Under the pieces are notes generated by a model. The model ran no database searches. It was not told where the DNA came from and saw only the letters and a list, made by a program, of their open reading frames with translations. DNA of 64,000 bases from Anthostomella pinea. Taxonomy: Eukaryota > Ascomycota > Sordariomycetes > Xylariales > Xylariaceae. Both the position numbers and the translations under genes were made by a program. The stretch covers positions 2,356,001 through 2,420,000 of the forward strand of contig CAUWAG010000006.1 in the NCBI GenBank assembly GCA_963556695.1, in the 5' to 3' direction. This document shows, piece by piece, positions 22,221 through 34,199 of this stretch; positions within the stretch are counted from its first letter, which is position 1; every line of letters begins with the position of its first letter.

Positions 22221-25200
22221 TCAGCCACATATATTACCGTACCCATAAGGACTATAAATCGCCGTCGTGGCATCCGTCGCCGTCCACTGCGCGCCACCGT
22301 CGACCAGCACCTGCAGATTACTATCAAAGCCGTCGTTGAGCGCGTACTCGGCCGCTGCACCCTGGTCCACGTAGAACGCGTGCGGGTTGTAGGCGTCCAT
22401 GGCGGCCGGCGGCGTCTGATGCGCCGAGGCCTCGATCAGCATCTCGAGGCCTGAGTTGGGGTAGACGGTCTGAGGCTGCTGTGGCTGGTAGTGCTGTTGT
22501 GATTGCTGCGGTTGAGGTTGCGGTTGCTGTGGTGGGTGTGCTTGTGCTTGGGCTTGGGCTTGGGCTTGGGATTGGGATTGGGATTGGGACCGAGTATGGT
22601 TTTGGGCTTGGGATCGAGCGCGAGGTTGGGCTTGAGACGGCGTCGGCTGCGGCTGCGGCTGCGGGTTATGCGCCGCGTATTGCGCCTGCGACAGGGGTGG
22701 CAGACAGACGGGCTCGACGTAGTTGGACTGCGTGTTCTGCAGCGGCGCGAGTCGCGGAGCCTCGGCCTTCTCGGCCGTCGAGCGTTGCTGCGTTTTGGAG
22801 CGCGCCGTGTGGAACTTCTTGTTGACGCCCGCGGTGTGACATGCGGGCGTGGTTACCCGGGGGTGCATAGCACCTAGAGCATACGGCTGAGGTTCCTTCT
22901 GAATACACAGTCAGTTGGTTCTGCAGTCGGTGTGTAAAGTGAGTGAGAGAGCTCTGGATCTGCTTACGCCGTCGGTCATGGTGCCGGCCTGGAATGATAT
23001 CCGCTTTGGGTTCGAATCTTTGAACCACTTCTCTAGGCCGTTGCACCACGTCTCGGCCAGGGGCCATATGTGCTGGTATGCTCGTAATATTCCCAGACTG
23101 CGCAAGTACATCATCCGGCCTTCGGCCTGAGCCGCTTGCAAGTTGTTGCCGACGTGTTGGGCATCCACTACGTTAACGTGGTCAGTGCTATCAAGTCAAT
23201 GTCATGGACGTGAAAGGGGAACCTACATTGAGGGAACTTGCACAGGTACGACGCCAACAAGCCACAGCTGTACGTAACGAATGCCTGGGATATGTCAGCT
23301 GGGATTCGAGGTTCATGCGACCGAAGTAGGCTACTCACTGCCATCTGTGAACCCAGACTTTCGACGGGAGTGCCGTCTTCAAAATGAGCATCGAGCTGCT
23401 CATGCAGCAATCTGACATTGCAGAAGAGGTCGGCCGCCATATTCTGATAGAACTTGGCCTCAGGGTCTGCGGGATTGCGGTGGGCGTGTCGAATCATCCT
23501 AGACCAAAGTGTCAACGAAGGCCGGAGTGCGATGAGTAGGACACGTACTCGTCCAGATAAGCCTTGCGCAAGACAATGTGACAAAGTCGAAGAGTCCCAG
23601 TGCAACTCAGATAGGCCTGGCGGGTCAGTCAGAAAACCTCATCTCGACCGACGACGACAGATAGACTTACCAGGTCCTCCGCGTAATGTCTATAGCCGCC
23701 CAGGAGGATCTTGCCGAAAGCATGTTCAGACGGAAGATTCCTCTCCCAGTCGTTGAGTCGGCGGTCCAGCTTCGCAAAGTCGCTATCTTCATCATTCGGC
23801 TGCCAGTCCTTCTCATTGCAGAGAATGCGTCGCGCTATTACCCCCCAGAAGTTGTGTACTTGCATTAGAGATGCGAACAGGGGCCTCGGCTTGAGGGAGA
23901 CTAGATTGGGATCTTGAATGGCCGGCGGTGTCCCTTCGAGGGCTGCGCGCTGGGCCGGAATCCGCCCGGCTTCGAAGTCGGCTTCGTCAGACGGGAGAAG
24001 AGCGGTTATGTCACTGGCAGCTATTGAAACTGGTTTATAGGGGCCAGAATGCAGGTTGTCCTGGCCTGGATTCGATCAGCGAGGCCTTACGTCTGTCGTG
24101 TTGATGTTTTTACTTACTGTGCAACATCCACTGCGCGTTTGTAGAAGCATGTCAGCCTCAAAAGCTATATATATGCCAGCAGAATAGCCGGTGACGTCAA
24201 ATTGCAAGACGTAAGGGAAAGGGGCGCTACTGGTCAAGATGATGATCTGATTGTTCACTTACAAAAGTGCGTCTAGCAGACTCGGCCCGTATCCTGTGCG
24301 CGATAGGCGAATCCGCCGTAATGGGGCTATACGCCTCTTCTCGATGGAGTCGCATGAGCGCTGCCATTCTGAATGCTATGCCGGAGCTGATCTATGCGAG
24401 GTGAGCCGATGTGCCGAGGAGCCGGGGCGGTATGACCTTACATAGCTCGTATTTGACTTTCCACTTCCCTGTTCCGCTATGCTTAGTATATAGAAAGCCT
24501 GACATCTCTCGAGCGTCGGCTCCAGGTAAAGTTCCTTGAGGGCCATCCGCTGGGCATTCTGCATGAGCTCCGTGACGGCCTGGAGTCCGTCGCCATACAT
24601 CTTGATGAAACTATCGTTGAACCTCGCGGCAATGCACAGCATGCTTAAGAGCAAGAAGACGCTAAGAGTCTCTGGAGTCTCTCTCAGCGTTTGCATGAAC
24701 ATCTTTTTATGGATGAAGCCTAGTTGATAGAAGTGGCGGGTGAAGGTGTCGATGCCGTCGATGACTATGTCGAGGCTCGGGAGCAGATCCCACTCGTCGG
24801 CCAGCTTGGGGGGCTCGGCGTTGGAGAGCGCATTGTGGACAAAGCCTGGCGAGACTGGTGCCTCGCTCTTGACCTTGATAATCTCACCTCTGGATCTCCT
24901 ATCTGCCCTTTGGCGAGGATGTCGAAACAGGCGGTCCGCGTCCGAGTCTCCTCGGCTGGGAAAGACGCTGCGGGGCGACGTAAGCACACGGCCAAGCCAG
25001 CAAACATTGAAGCCAAGGACAGGATTATAATCACCATTCTTCAGGCACGTTGGCCTCCCTACAAGACCTGCAGGGCGGTTCTTTGTCGTGGAGACACTTG
25101 CTGCGCATTCGCCGGCATCTAGTATTGTTAGTTGTTAGGAGAGTATTGCCGCCAGTGTTGGAAGGGTGGTGATGTTTCAGCTGAGAGCTCACCTCCGGCA

Positions 25201-25314
25201 GGCAATTGGGGCACGGCGTTTCACAGGCGGCGCGCCAGAAGCAGCCGGACTGGCGGAGGCATCGGGTGGAGCAGACATGGAGGAAGACTGGAGCCTCTCC
25301 GGAGCTGGCGACAT
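22221..25314 (-). CDS. Zn2Cys6 (fungal_trans) transcription factor with Q-rich C-terminus
   Basis: Binuclear zinc cluster DNA-binding regulator, nuclear. Eleven exons join in phase to 810 aa: 25314-25193, 25118-25035, 24967-24442, 24391-24263, 24130-24118 (13 nt), 24065-23671, 23616-23549, 23498-23339, 23284-23227, 23167-22968 and 22898-22221. The zinc cluster straddles the first two introns: ACRRCRRMRSKC, CLHDKEPPC, CRSC and C-x8-C, so it fits C-x2-C-x6-C-x7-C-x2-C-x8-C. A basic stretch (RHPRQRADRRSRG) follows. The fungal-specific middle homology domain covers about residues 130-590. The last ~120 residues are Q/P/S/A-rich, built from hexanucleotide repeats, and could be an activation domain. 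The start is the first ATG (MSPAPERL) in the zinc-finger exon. Its target is unknown. It stands next to P450 and oxidase genes, so a pathway-specific role is possible but unproven. Confidence 0.9.
22515..22680 (-). repeat. Hexanucleotide repeat tract encoding (QA)n/(QS)n and QP runs
   Basis: Within the last exon of the Zn2Cys6 gene, units of the type CAAGCC then CAATCC are repeated, seen on the plus strand as ttgggc and ttggga units at about 22546-22590. They encode alternating Gln-Ala and Gln-Ser, with flanking Gln-Pro runs. Such tracts change length by slippage. Confidence 0.85.
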
Positions 25315-26318
25315 GGTCACGACTGAAGGTGGAGGAGGGCGGAGACTGTCTCGGGTCTGTCTTGGTCTTGGTCCGTCTTGGTCTTGGTCTCGGTGGTGGG
25401 TTTTCGTGAGTCGTCGCACGGCAGCGGGCAGGCAGCTCCAGATATTGCCGCGAAGCTCCCACGACTGCCACGGGTCGCGGCAGTATGCTTGCGTCCTTTG
25501 TCGCAACGCTATTCTCTATCCAATGATTGCACAGGGTCAAGCGACTGCCGGCAAGACGACATCTGTTGTAATGACTAACTTAATCGTGGGATTGATGGTG
25601 GAGATTGAACAAGACCCTAAGCATCACAGCTGTTGACAGACGACCCGGCAAGGGGACTGGGGGGACTGATGATGGGAAAACTGGAGGAGCAAATTGCCGG
25701 TAGACAAACAGACATATCATCAACTGGCCGGGCTGGCACGCAGGCAGGCATGGAGAGCTCCGGGGGCCAAGCGAAAAAGCAGGGGGTGAAAATGCACATG
25801 TTTGGGAGGATGCGACTGTGATGCCACTGCCCGCCCCTCCCTTACCGCATCATCATCAATGATCATCGTCTACCAGAGACTACCACCAAGATTATGTTTG
25901 CCGGTGCATGGCATACCCGCCGTCACAGCCACGCGGCAGCATCAGCATCCAGCCAGTGCCATATCATTGGACCCTGACTGTCCTGACTCTATCACGAGAG
26001 CCACACGAGTCAATGTTCTGGTTAAGGTACTACAAGAGGCGGCGGTATGGTCCTATCTAAATAACTAAACGTTAGATCCCGGCTCTCGTAGTCTGGGCCC
26101 CCACGATGGGCGATGATGAGCGACGATGATCCCTGCCAAACCGATCCAGACTCTCAGAGCCAGAGCTGACCCGGCCCCCGTTTCCACCAACCCAGTCAGC
26201 CACGGTAGAACCTCCTCGTTCTGTCCTCTTGGCATGCCCAGACAGCCCAGAGTCCCGTACAACTTGACATGACTCAATGTAACACAAGCCAAAGCCACTC
26301 TCAATAACAGGAAGTTCT
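25315..26318. other. Intergenic region upstream of the Zn2Cys6 gene
   Basis: No gene recognised. The first ~300 bp is the probable 5' UTR and promoter of the regulator and is rich in CTTGGT-type repeats (about 25355-25395). Confidence 0.4.
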
Positions 26319-27700
26319 CTAAATGTGTTGGCTTGCCTCTCGCATTCGACGCGCCTGGTGGATGGCACGTTCTCCATAAGCCTGCAACATGCGTTCCCCA
26401 AGGACCTCTAGCCATTTACTAAAGGAATCTCGAGTATATGACACCTCACAACCCCCTAGCACCTTGTTCTTTCTCCGAAAGTATACCTCCGCACCCGGCT
26501 TCGTCGAGTAATATGACGCTCCATCCACCGACCAGGGGATTTCGTATCTCACTAGGAACCGTCCAAGGCAGGCACGAGGTCCCGTGCCGAAGTTGGCCTC
26601 GGTGTCTGACGGTGAGACGGACTGGTGCTTGTTCCCCTGACCTATCTGTTGCTTGACGTCGTAGAATCGGCGACCGTTGAATGTGTCGACGTTCGGGAAG
26701 ATAACATCGTCGCTCATCATGCCGAGTCCAGGAAAGGCTATGACAGTGCTCTGGGGAAGAAGCATACCGTTGGACGGTCGAATACCCCGGGTCGCTGTTG
26801 TTCCGCGTTAGGGTGGATGTGAAGGACGTCGGCCCCCGGCTCGATTCTTGGATCGAGCTTCTGAGAGCTACGAGGTCTGCTCGGGCGATCTGCGTGAACA
26901 GTCTGACAGAAAAGACCTGCTTGATCTCGTCGGGAGGACTCCCTCGTGTGTGATACGATATGAACCCACCATGGACGACTCAATCATACTAGGAAGGTCC
27001 ACAATGGCGATTACTTGCACCAAGAGAACATGGCGATAGTTGTAAAAGAGCAACCTTACAAGAACCAATTGAGCGAGAAGCTCAGGCTCACATATGACGG
27101 GTCGGTTGAGTATCATATTCTTGAGTATGACTGGCACGCGAGCATTTTCAGACAGTTTGGCTCTAGATGCTAACAGCTCAACCCAGATATGTACGCGATG
27201 TTCCAGTGGTGTATATACTACACCAAGCTCGATGGCTACACCTCGACAGGTATCTAAGATGTCGTGCGCTCAGCACTTCAAAACATCTGACTCTGTTTCT
27301 TACAGACATAGTGCCTGACTATCCATGTCCTCTTGGCAACCAATAGGCCGGTATCTGATGAAGGTGCCACGCAACATCAAGGGCGAGTCGAGCCACCACG
27401 GTACTATAGCTCTGAGGAAGACGTACGGGATCAGTAGAACCGTCTCCGGAGCCGCTCCCCTCGTTCATCAACAGGATTACTATGCTGCGTAACCATGCCA
27501 CGAAGCGGGGTGCCGGCCAGCCGAAGCTGCAGCAAATAGATTGCGCATCGCATCGATACGACGACCATGAGCGATCGAAGGGCGGTTCGCTTTGCTGGCA
27601 TGCTCTGTGGGGGTTTTCCATAACCGCGCTTACCGGGAGAGCTGCCACCGTTGCATTGTCCATCATACAAGCCTTGAGGCTCAAGTCATAAGAGCGGTCA
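26319..27700 (-). pseudogene. Relic of a second cytochrome P450
   Basis: The minus strand holds P450 pieces in different frames. At the 3' end is a heme-binding loop FGTGPRACLGRF preceded by LLPQSTVIAFPG and FNGRRFYDVKQQ, which resembles the ent-kaurene-oxidase-like fungal P450 group. Upstream pieces in shifted frames include LAQLVLVRLLFYNY with IVDLPSM (I-helix and following helix position), DEIKQVF, and LALDVAWHLHQIPAYW. No single frame or splice pattern restores it, so several frameshifts must be present. It points away from the intact P450 that starts at 27773, so the two once shared an intergenic promoter of under 100 bp. The N-terminal limit is uncertain. Confidence 0.68.
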
Positions 27701-27772
27701 TGGGACCTTCATCCGTGACGACGTCGCACGCAACTCGCTCGATCAACAGACTGCAACGAGTTCGAGCAAGAG

Positions 27773-29690
27773 ATGTTGTGGCTACCACTCAATCCCAGCC
27801 AGAGGCTGCCCCTGACCGTGGTCATCACCTCCGTGCTCTGGCTTTTATACAGGCGTCTGTTCCGCAAAGCACCCACCCATCCGTTGCCTCCTGGGCCGGC
27901 TGGCAAGTTCCTCATCGGCAATGCCGGCCAGCTGGGTGATGAACACCCTGAGCAGGACTACATACAGTGGGGAAAGGAATACAGTAAGCATTGGGACATT
28001 TACTAAAAGCCAATAGTATGCTTCATCCTAACAAGAGCTGCAGAGTCCGATGTTATTTACACCAGCGTGCTCGGTCAGCACATGGTGTGCCTAAACAGCG
28101 TGCGAGCTGCTACAGATCTCCTTGATCTTCGAGGCGCAAACTACTGTGACCGGCCGCGGTTCACCTTGTTCGAGGTGTGAGTGCCCCGATTACGAGCATA
28201 GGCAGCTCCCCCCAGATACGGAGAGACAGACCGAAGCATCAACCTCGCACCCAGAAGCAAGAACAGCCGGCTGACCCTTCCCACAGCATGGGCTGGGGCC
28301 TGACCCTGACATTCCTCCCCTGGGGACCGCAGTTCAAAGTACACCGACGGCTTTTCCAATCAAGGTTCATGCAGTCCAAAATAAAATCCTTCCAGTCAAT
28401 CCAGGTTCACGAAGCGCGGAAGGCGGTATGCTCACTCGTCACTGACCCAGCAAGCTGGAAGGAAGCCACACTTCTCATGACGACGAGCATCATCTTCCGA
28501 GTTGCCTACGGGCAGGGGGTCAGTGACCAAAACTCGCCATACTTCGCAATGGCTATTGATGCCAACGATGCCACCACGAATGGGGGAATCGCAGGGTCGA
28601 CCCTGGTTGATATCTTCCCACCTGCTCGCTGGTTGCCCCAGTGGCTTTGCCCGTCGGCGCCACTGCGGCATGCGAGGAAGAGTCGTGCTGCTAGTATGTT
28701 CCTCGCCCTACTCCACTAAATCCGGGGGTTTAACCCCTTTTATCTACCGTTTTGTCCTACGGTATTACCATGGAGCCTGGAAGTAATGTATCGATCAATA
28801 GGCATCATACTATATCATAGCCCCTATTCACCTCTTACAGGTGTAGAAGTGTACTGACCCCAGATACCTCTGCCATAGTCCAACGAATCCACAATGTACC
28901 CTGGGAATCCAACATGCAGGCCATCGACGCTGGCACCGCATCCACATCATTCATGAAAACACACCTCGAGAAGTACCGCGCAGCGCTAAAGTCCGGCGAG
29001 CCCCAAGACCTGACACCAGCCGACATCAAAGGCGCGACCTGTGCCGTCTTCATCGCCGGCGGCAACAGCACCTACGGAACTATCCTCAGCTGCATGCTCT
29101 TCCTAACCAAGTACCCAGCCCTACAAGCGCAAGTAGCCGCCGAGCTCGACGAGCTCCTGCTATCTGGTAATAGAAAGTCTCCCCGTCTCCCAACCTTTGA
29201 CGACCGCCCCGCCCTGAAGCGCCTCAACAACTTCATGCAAGAGACGCTGCGCTGCCTGCCCCTGAACCCGCTCGTGATCCCGCACAAATCCCTCAGAGAG
29301 GACGTGTACCGCGGTCAGCGCATCCCGGCCGGCACCACGGTGTTCGCGAACACGACGGCCATGTCGACGGACCCGGCCACCTACGCCGAACCGCACGTCT
29401 TCGATCCCAGCCGGTACGACCGGGACGAGCCGCCGCCGAGCGGCAACTTCGGGTTTGGCCGCAGGCGGTGTCCCGGGAGCCATCTGGCGCTGGCTAGTGT
29501 GTACATGTTCCTCGCGACCCTCTTGGCGGTGTTCAAGCTTGAGATGGTCCTGGATGCGGAGGGGCGGCCGAAGGAGCCGGTTCCGGGCGTGAGGGTGGGA
29601 CTTGGAGGTCATCCGAATGAGTTTGAGTCTCAGGTCGTGCTGAGGAATCCGGAGATGGCGAGGTTGCTGCTTGTTAGGGAGGAGTGGTGA
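27773..29690 (+). CDS. Cytochrome P450 monooxygenase (E-class, fungal CYP64/OrdA-like type)
   Basis: Heme-thiolate monooxygenase anchored in the ER. Exons 27773-27983, 28044-28176, 28287-28693 and 28864-29690 join in phase to 525 aa. The N-terminal hydrophobic anchor (VVITSVLWLLYRRL) is followed by a proline hinge PLPPGPAGKFLIGN. The C-helix sequence is WGPQFKVHRRLF. The I-helix carries AGGNST, ETLR is the ExxR motif, and the heme loop is FGFGRRRCPGSH with the ligand Cys. Family size is normal. The third intron is long (170 bp) for this genome but has GTATGT and CAG ends. Substrate unknown; similarity to OrdA-like sequences is my impression from motif style, not a search result. Confidence 0.88.
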
Positions 29691-30701
29691 TGTGTGCTCG
29701 ATGTGGTATGGGAACCTGGAAGTTCCTTCGTACTTGCCGGAGGAATGGAGATATTCTTTTCTTACGGGACGTGTACTTCGCCAAGAATGCAGGGGGTATA
29801 TAAGTCGACGGCGTATGGAGATATGACTGAATGAATGACGAACTGTACCAAAAGACAAGTGTCCCTTTTTCAAAGTAAGCTGACGCAATGTTGTCCGCGT
29901 AGTAGATGGTCGTTTCGCAGCGATAATTCTGTGGTCACACCGAGGTTCTTCGATTACACGATCACTGTTGTTTCCGCGCGAAAGACGCGACATGTGAGCA
30001 ACAGCCTTATTACGCCTCGCTTTGCGGACCATGGCCTGACGGCCGGCCTGTATCTAACGGGGAAGGGCTTGTCGAGGCAGAGGGTGCCATTCAGGGGCAG
30101 TCCAGCATACTCGCAGATGCGCTGTCGAATTGCAAGACAAACCCATTGCCTGGACGGCTTGATGACGAGGACGACGACATTGTGAGTTAGAATCACAGGT
30201 TTTGCCAGATGCCCTGCTTTGTCGGAATCGGGATAGGAGCGGCGTATGACGCATGTCGGATGGGTTCCCAGTTGTTGAAGTGCCGGACTTGCCACTGATC
30301 ACCGGGAGCTGATCTAAATTCTTTGAAGGAAAAAACAGGAGAAAAGATTATGGATCAGTTCAGACTAAGAAAAAAGCATGCATCTATCACTGGCAGCAGA
30401 ATAGAGTTCGTTACAAACGCATGAGGCGTCAATGCAGATGGGTCTCATCTACCCCCTGGGTCACCTTGAGGCATTCAGGGCATTTAACTTCGAGGGCTGA
30501 ACATTGAGTTTCAAGTATACTTAAGTGACCGGCAACTGTCGACTATCAGTTCGACTAGCCACTGGTAAAACCCCCGATGTATGTGACCACTTAGGAGCTT
30601 GGTCCAACTATGCCACCGCGTCGACATCAAACGAAAACCCAAGTCTGAACATCCGCTTTGCTGAGACTGGTGCTTTCAAATGGAGCCTGACTGACATCCA
30701 C
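29691..30701. other. Intergenic region between P450 and split FAD oxidase (3' ends converge)
   Basis: About 1 kb; only shadow or chance frames. It holds the 3' UTR of the P450. Nothing else recognised. Confidence 0.45.
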
Positions 30702-32107
30702 TCAAGGCAGCTTGAAGCCGCCCGACATACGCGCCCGCAGGATCTGCTGAGGGTCGTACTTGGCCGCGACGGCTCGCATAAACGCGATATTATCCTCGCC
30801 ATAGGTTTCGAGGGGAGTCTGGGTCTTGTCGGCGTAGTTCAGGTACTCGAACTCGACGTCGGTGCCCGTCCTGACGCTCTGCCCCTTGACGGTCTCGCGA
30901 TACGCCACCATGCGGCGGCGGGCCTCGGGCTCGAGCGACGCCCCGGTGAAGACCATGAAGACCTGGAAGAGGACGCAGTTGCCTGCCTGGCGGTCCATGC
31001 CGAGCACGTTTCCGCCCTGTGCGACGCCGTGATCGAAGAGAATCTTGGGGAGTGGTTGGAAGACCGTGTACAAGCTGAATGTGTCGTCTCCTGTTGCCTG
31101 CTGTCACGCTGAGATGAAGGCGTTGTGCTGCTCGAAGATGTAGTATGGTTGGGTCGTCCTTGACTGTTATGGCGAGCCAGACGTTCCTGGGAGACCGAGT
31201 TAGTGGGATCCAGAGTCGTTGTCTCGGGTGCCAACTGCCAGGGGAAGGTGAATGAATAAGTTAGCTGACGTCCGCGGACACTTACTGGAATCCCTTCTGG
31301 AACTCAAGCTCAACCGTCATGTTGAGTTGGCTGGCCAAACGAAGCGAAGACTGGATCCTAGGCTCAATCTCCGCATATTCCGCATAAGCCGGCGCTGCTA
31401 TAGCCCCAGTCGTATCGTGAAGAGCGGAGTTGATGACTGTCTGGTCCGACCCCACGACCCATGACCAGAAGCTGAAGCAAGAGCCACCTTGGTAGTTTTC
31501 AATATTGTCGACGAAATTGCTGAAGGCGGCAATGACCTCGTCCGTCGCGCTGAGGGGGTGGGTGACCAGGCCTCCGTAGATGTCGTTGGCTTCGAAAGCC
31601 TGCATATCGAAGCGCGTTACCATTCCGAAATTGGATGAGCCACCCTTAAGTGCCTTCCATAGGTCCTGGTTCTGCTCGCTGTTGGCCTCGACGATATCCC
31701 TAGCAGGCGAGAGTTCCGAGTCAGCCCGACTATAACCAGTCTTTGATGAGAAGTACCCAGACCCTCGACTTACCCATTGGCGAGGACCACCTCATAGTTG
31801 ACCACATTATCACAGGCGAATTCCACCTTGCCGCTGTAGAAGTTGTTGCCGCCTCCCAGCGTGAACCCGCCCACCCCAACGGTAGCCGTTCGCCCGCCGG
31901 GAGCGGTCACCCCGTATGGCTCAAGGTCTGAGTAGACATTCTTCCACAAAGCGCCACCATCTATACTGGCGATCTGTCTCTCGGCGTCGTACTTGGTGTG
32001 GTTCATCAGTCCTGTTCGATGGATCGTCTACTGTTAGAGAATTTCTTTCTGGGTAGGGTAAGTGGATGAAGGACTGACATACCAAGGTCAATGGTGACAC
32101 CATCGTG
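30702..32107 (-). pseudogene. C-terminal two-thirds of a BBE-like FAD oxidase split by transposons
   Basis: The fragment starts at DGVTIDLG (32103 downwards) and continues GLMNHTKYDAERQIASIDGG, VGVGGFTLGGGNNFYSG, QDLWKALKGGSSNFGMVTRF and a C-terminal NYADKTQTPLETYGED with AKYDPQQILRARMSGGFKLP, ending at 30702. Introns with good borders lie at about 32082-32012 and in front of QNQDLWKALKGG. Further lesions on the coding strand are one extra C near 31155-31149 (KDD/QPYYIFEQHNAF) and TGA at 31105-31103 (HNAFISA stop QQATGDDTF). It has no start codon of its own; its 5' part lies at 39306-39757. Confidence 0.86.
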
Positions 32108-32268
32108 TAAATGTTTTTTTCCCGAACTATTTTATATAGTTAAACGAAGTTTTTACCTTTTTACAACGCCTCGTTCTGAAAGACTTCGTTTATTTTTTTT
32201 TATTTTTTTTAATAACGGAATTTATACTTATAAATATCTAAAACCCCCGTAATCAGCCTTATATAATA

Positions 32269-32419
32269 ACGTAGATGACAAGCGAGCGGCAATTACAAGC
32301 GAACGGTAACTTCTTACCAACCTTCTAACCAACATGTCAAATAACTCGATCACAACGCATTTAATTCAATCTAATCAATCGGATTTTTTTTTCCAGGCGT
32401 TTTTATCTCTATTGTGCAA
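32269..32419 (-). mobile_element. 3'-terminal remnant of a second pogo-like element, inverted
   Basis: About 150 bp match the reverse complement of the right end of the full element at 36229-38088: terminal inverted repeat (ACGTAGATGACAAGCGAG), 3' untranslated part and the last codons of the transposase (acidic EEEESD tail). Differences are mostly C to T (for example a TTCTTCTTC stretch has become all T), in line with RIP. It is preceded by TA at 32267-32268. The inner border coincides with the start of the probable LTR. Confidence 0.78.
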
Positions 32420-32745
32420 CAGATCACGCGACCAGCAGAGCCTGGGTCACGTGACTAAGAATTTGGATCACTGGATCACCTTGGATCACCGGTGATCCAG
32501 GGTGAGCCACCTAATCAGTGAGGGAGAGATTGGATATATAAGGACAGACATTTCCCAACCAGAGAGATAGACAGTCTCTACCTCAGTGATCAATCTAAGC
32601 ATCTTAGCCAACCCTAAGGTGAGAGAAATCTCCTGACAACTCGACTACACAGTGAACCCAGTTCAGACCAAGCCCTAGCATCTGAGTGTCTTCTAGTTGA
32701 CAGAAGCCTTTATCGTCTTTTATGTTGACTTACCTCAGAACATAA
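32413..32745 (+). mobile_element. Probable solo LTR of a Copia-like retrotransposon
   Basis: About 330 bp of normal base composition, starting near TGTGCAACAGATCACGCG and ending near TTACCTCAGAACATA. It holds repeated GGATCACC units at 32465-32500, a TATA-type promoter (atatataaggacaga) and downstream CT-rich leader sequence, as in fungal Copia LTRs. No internal domains or second LTR are seen. The family assignment rests on recalled general features, not a search. Confidence 0.45.
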
Positions 32746-33266
32746 ACCCTATAGAACCCTTTAGCCTTATAGGTTAGACAGCTCGTCATAAATATATACT
32801 GATAAAATAAACATTTAAATTATACCTTAAACTTATTATTATTAAACCTTTTTATCAAAGAAATCTTTTGTACTTCATAAATATAAACTAAACATAAAAA
32901 AGTTTAAAACTAATTTATAATAACTATAAATATTTGAATTACTTTTTATAATAATATTAAATAAAAGTTTCAACTAAACAATCGCTTTTTTAATAATTAC
33001 TAATTCAATAATTATATTTCTTAATCTTTATAAAAATATCCGTTATATAAATTTATTTAAAAAGAAATTTTAAACAGCTTTAAACTTGAATTACTTTCAA
33101 CGTTTTATAAAAACTTGTTATTATTCCTTAAAAAACTTAAAATATTTATTACCGTATTTTTATAATCTTATTATACTTAAATAATTATCTTTTTAACGTC
33201 AATAATCTACTTAGAATAATAATTTTATTTTTTTCTTAAACTAAGTTAAAAAAACCCTATAACAAC

Positions 33267-33665
33267 TGTCAAATATGGTGGTGGCTCTGGTGTGTGGTTT
33301 GACGTGGTCCGTGCGTCACTGTGGGGTGGGTGGCAGCAATTGGGTGTTGTGTGGCAACCAAACAGCCACCTGTCTGGGAGACAGTTGGTCAGGGCCCTAG
33401 GCCACCTATTTAGATAGCGATTTGTCCCTTCTGGACCACCGACCTGACACGAACAAGGGAACCAACCCGATCCTGATCCATCCTGTTGAATACACGGATG
33501 TTGATTGATTCTATTGATTGTGTTCTTGTTCTGCATGCAGAGATTGATCATCTGTCTTCTTGGTGGGTCAGATGCCCTGTGCGTCTCTGCTCTACTGGAG
33601 ATCTTCCGGTGTCTATCTCCGGCTCCCATTCAACACATCCCCTGTCCTGACCCCTGTGTGACTTC
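33267..33665 (+). repeat. Dispersed repeat, copy 1 (LTR-like)
   Basis: A GC-normal island inside the AT-rich block. The core at about 33506-33640 (GATTCTATTGATTG, then GCAGAGATTGATCATCT, CTTCTTGGTGGGTCAGATG, and CTCCGGCTCCCATTCAACA) recurs with few changes at about 53262-53390. It begins TGTC and ends CACA, which would suit an LTR, but no clear target duplication is seen. Confidence 0.7.
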
Positions 33666-34199
33666 TCACAATAATGTAATAAATAAAAAATCTCGTCGAT
33701 ATAACCGTAATACCTATTTAAAATAACCTATTTATCATTAATAACAACTTTGAAATTCTCGTTATTATAAAAATTTCCCTTTTTAGCCCTATCTTTATAA
33801 CTATTAGCTAGTTCTTTTCCTTAATAATATAAAGGCGTTATTTCTAAAATAATTTCTTAATATTTCCCCTTTATGTACGGTTTTTAACTTTTTTTTAACT
33901 TTATATTTTTATTGAAATATTTCGATATACTAATAAAACTTAATAAACCGTTTAACTATAACGTATTATAAAAATAACGCGTTATATTATTTGAAACTAC
34001 GTCTTTTAACTTTTAAGCATTGATTTCTAAATTTAAAGATTTATTAAACTTTTCTTGTTATGACTAATAAAATATAATAATAAGCCGATTGTTTACGTTA
34101 CTATAATAAACAATATTACATACTTTACCTAATACCCCCTTTTCAGCTATAATTTATATTTAAATATAATTATTAATTATAATATAAGTTATTAAAGGA

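Noticed and set aside
22503..22877. Plus-strand ORFs with leucine/glycine-rich repeats (GLGLGLG)
   Set aside because: Antisense shadows of the Gln-rich hexanucleotide repeat of the Zn2Cys6 gene.
30525..31112. 195-codon plus-strand ORF
   Set aside because: Antisense shadow of the C-terminal exon of the split FAD oxidase, whose minus-strand frame carries clear family motifs.
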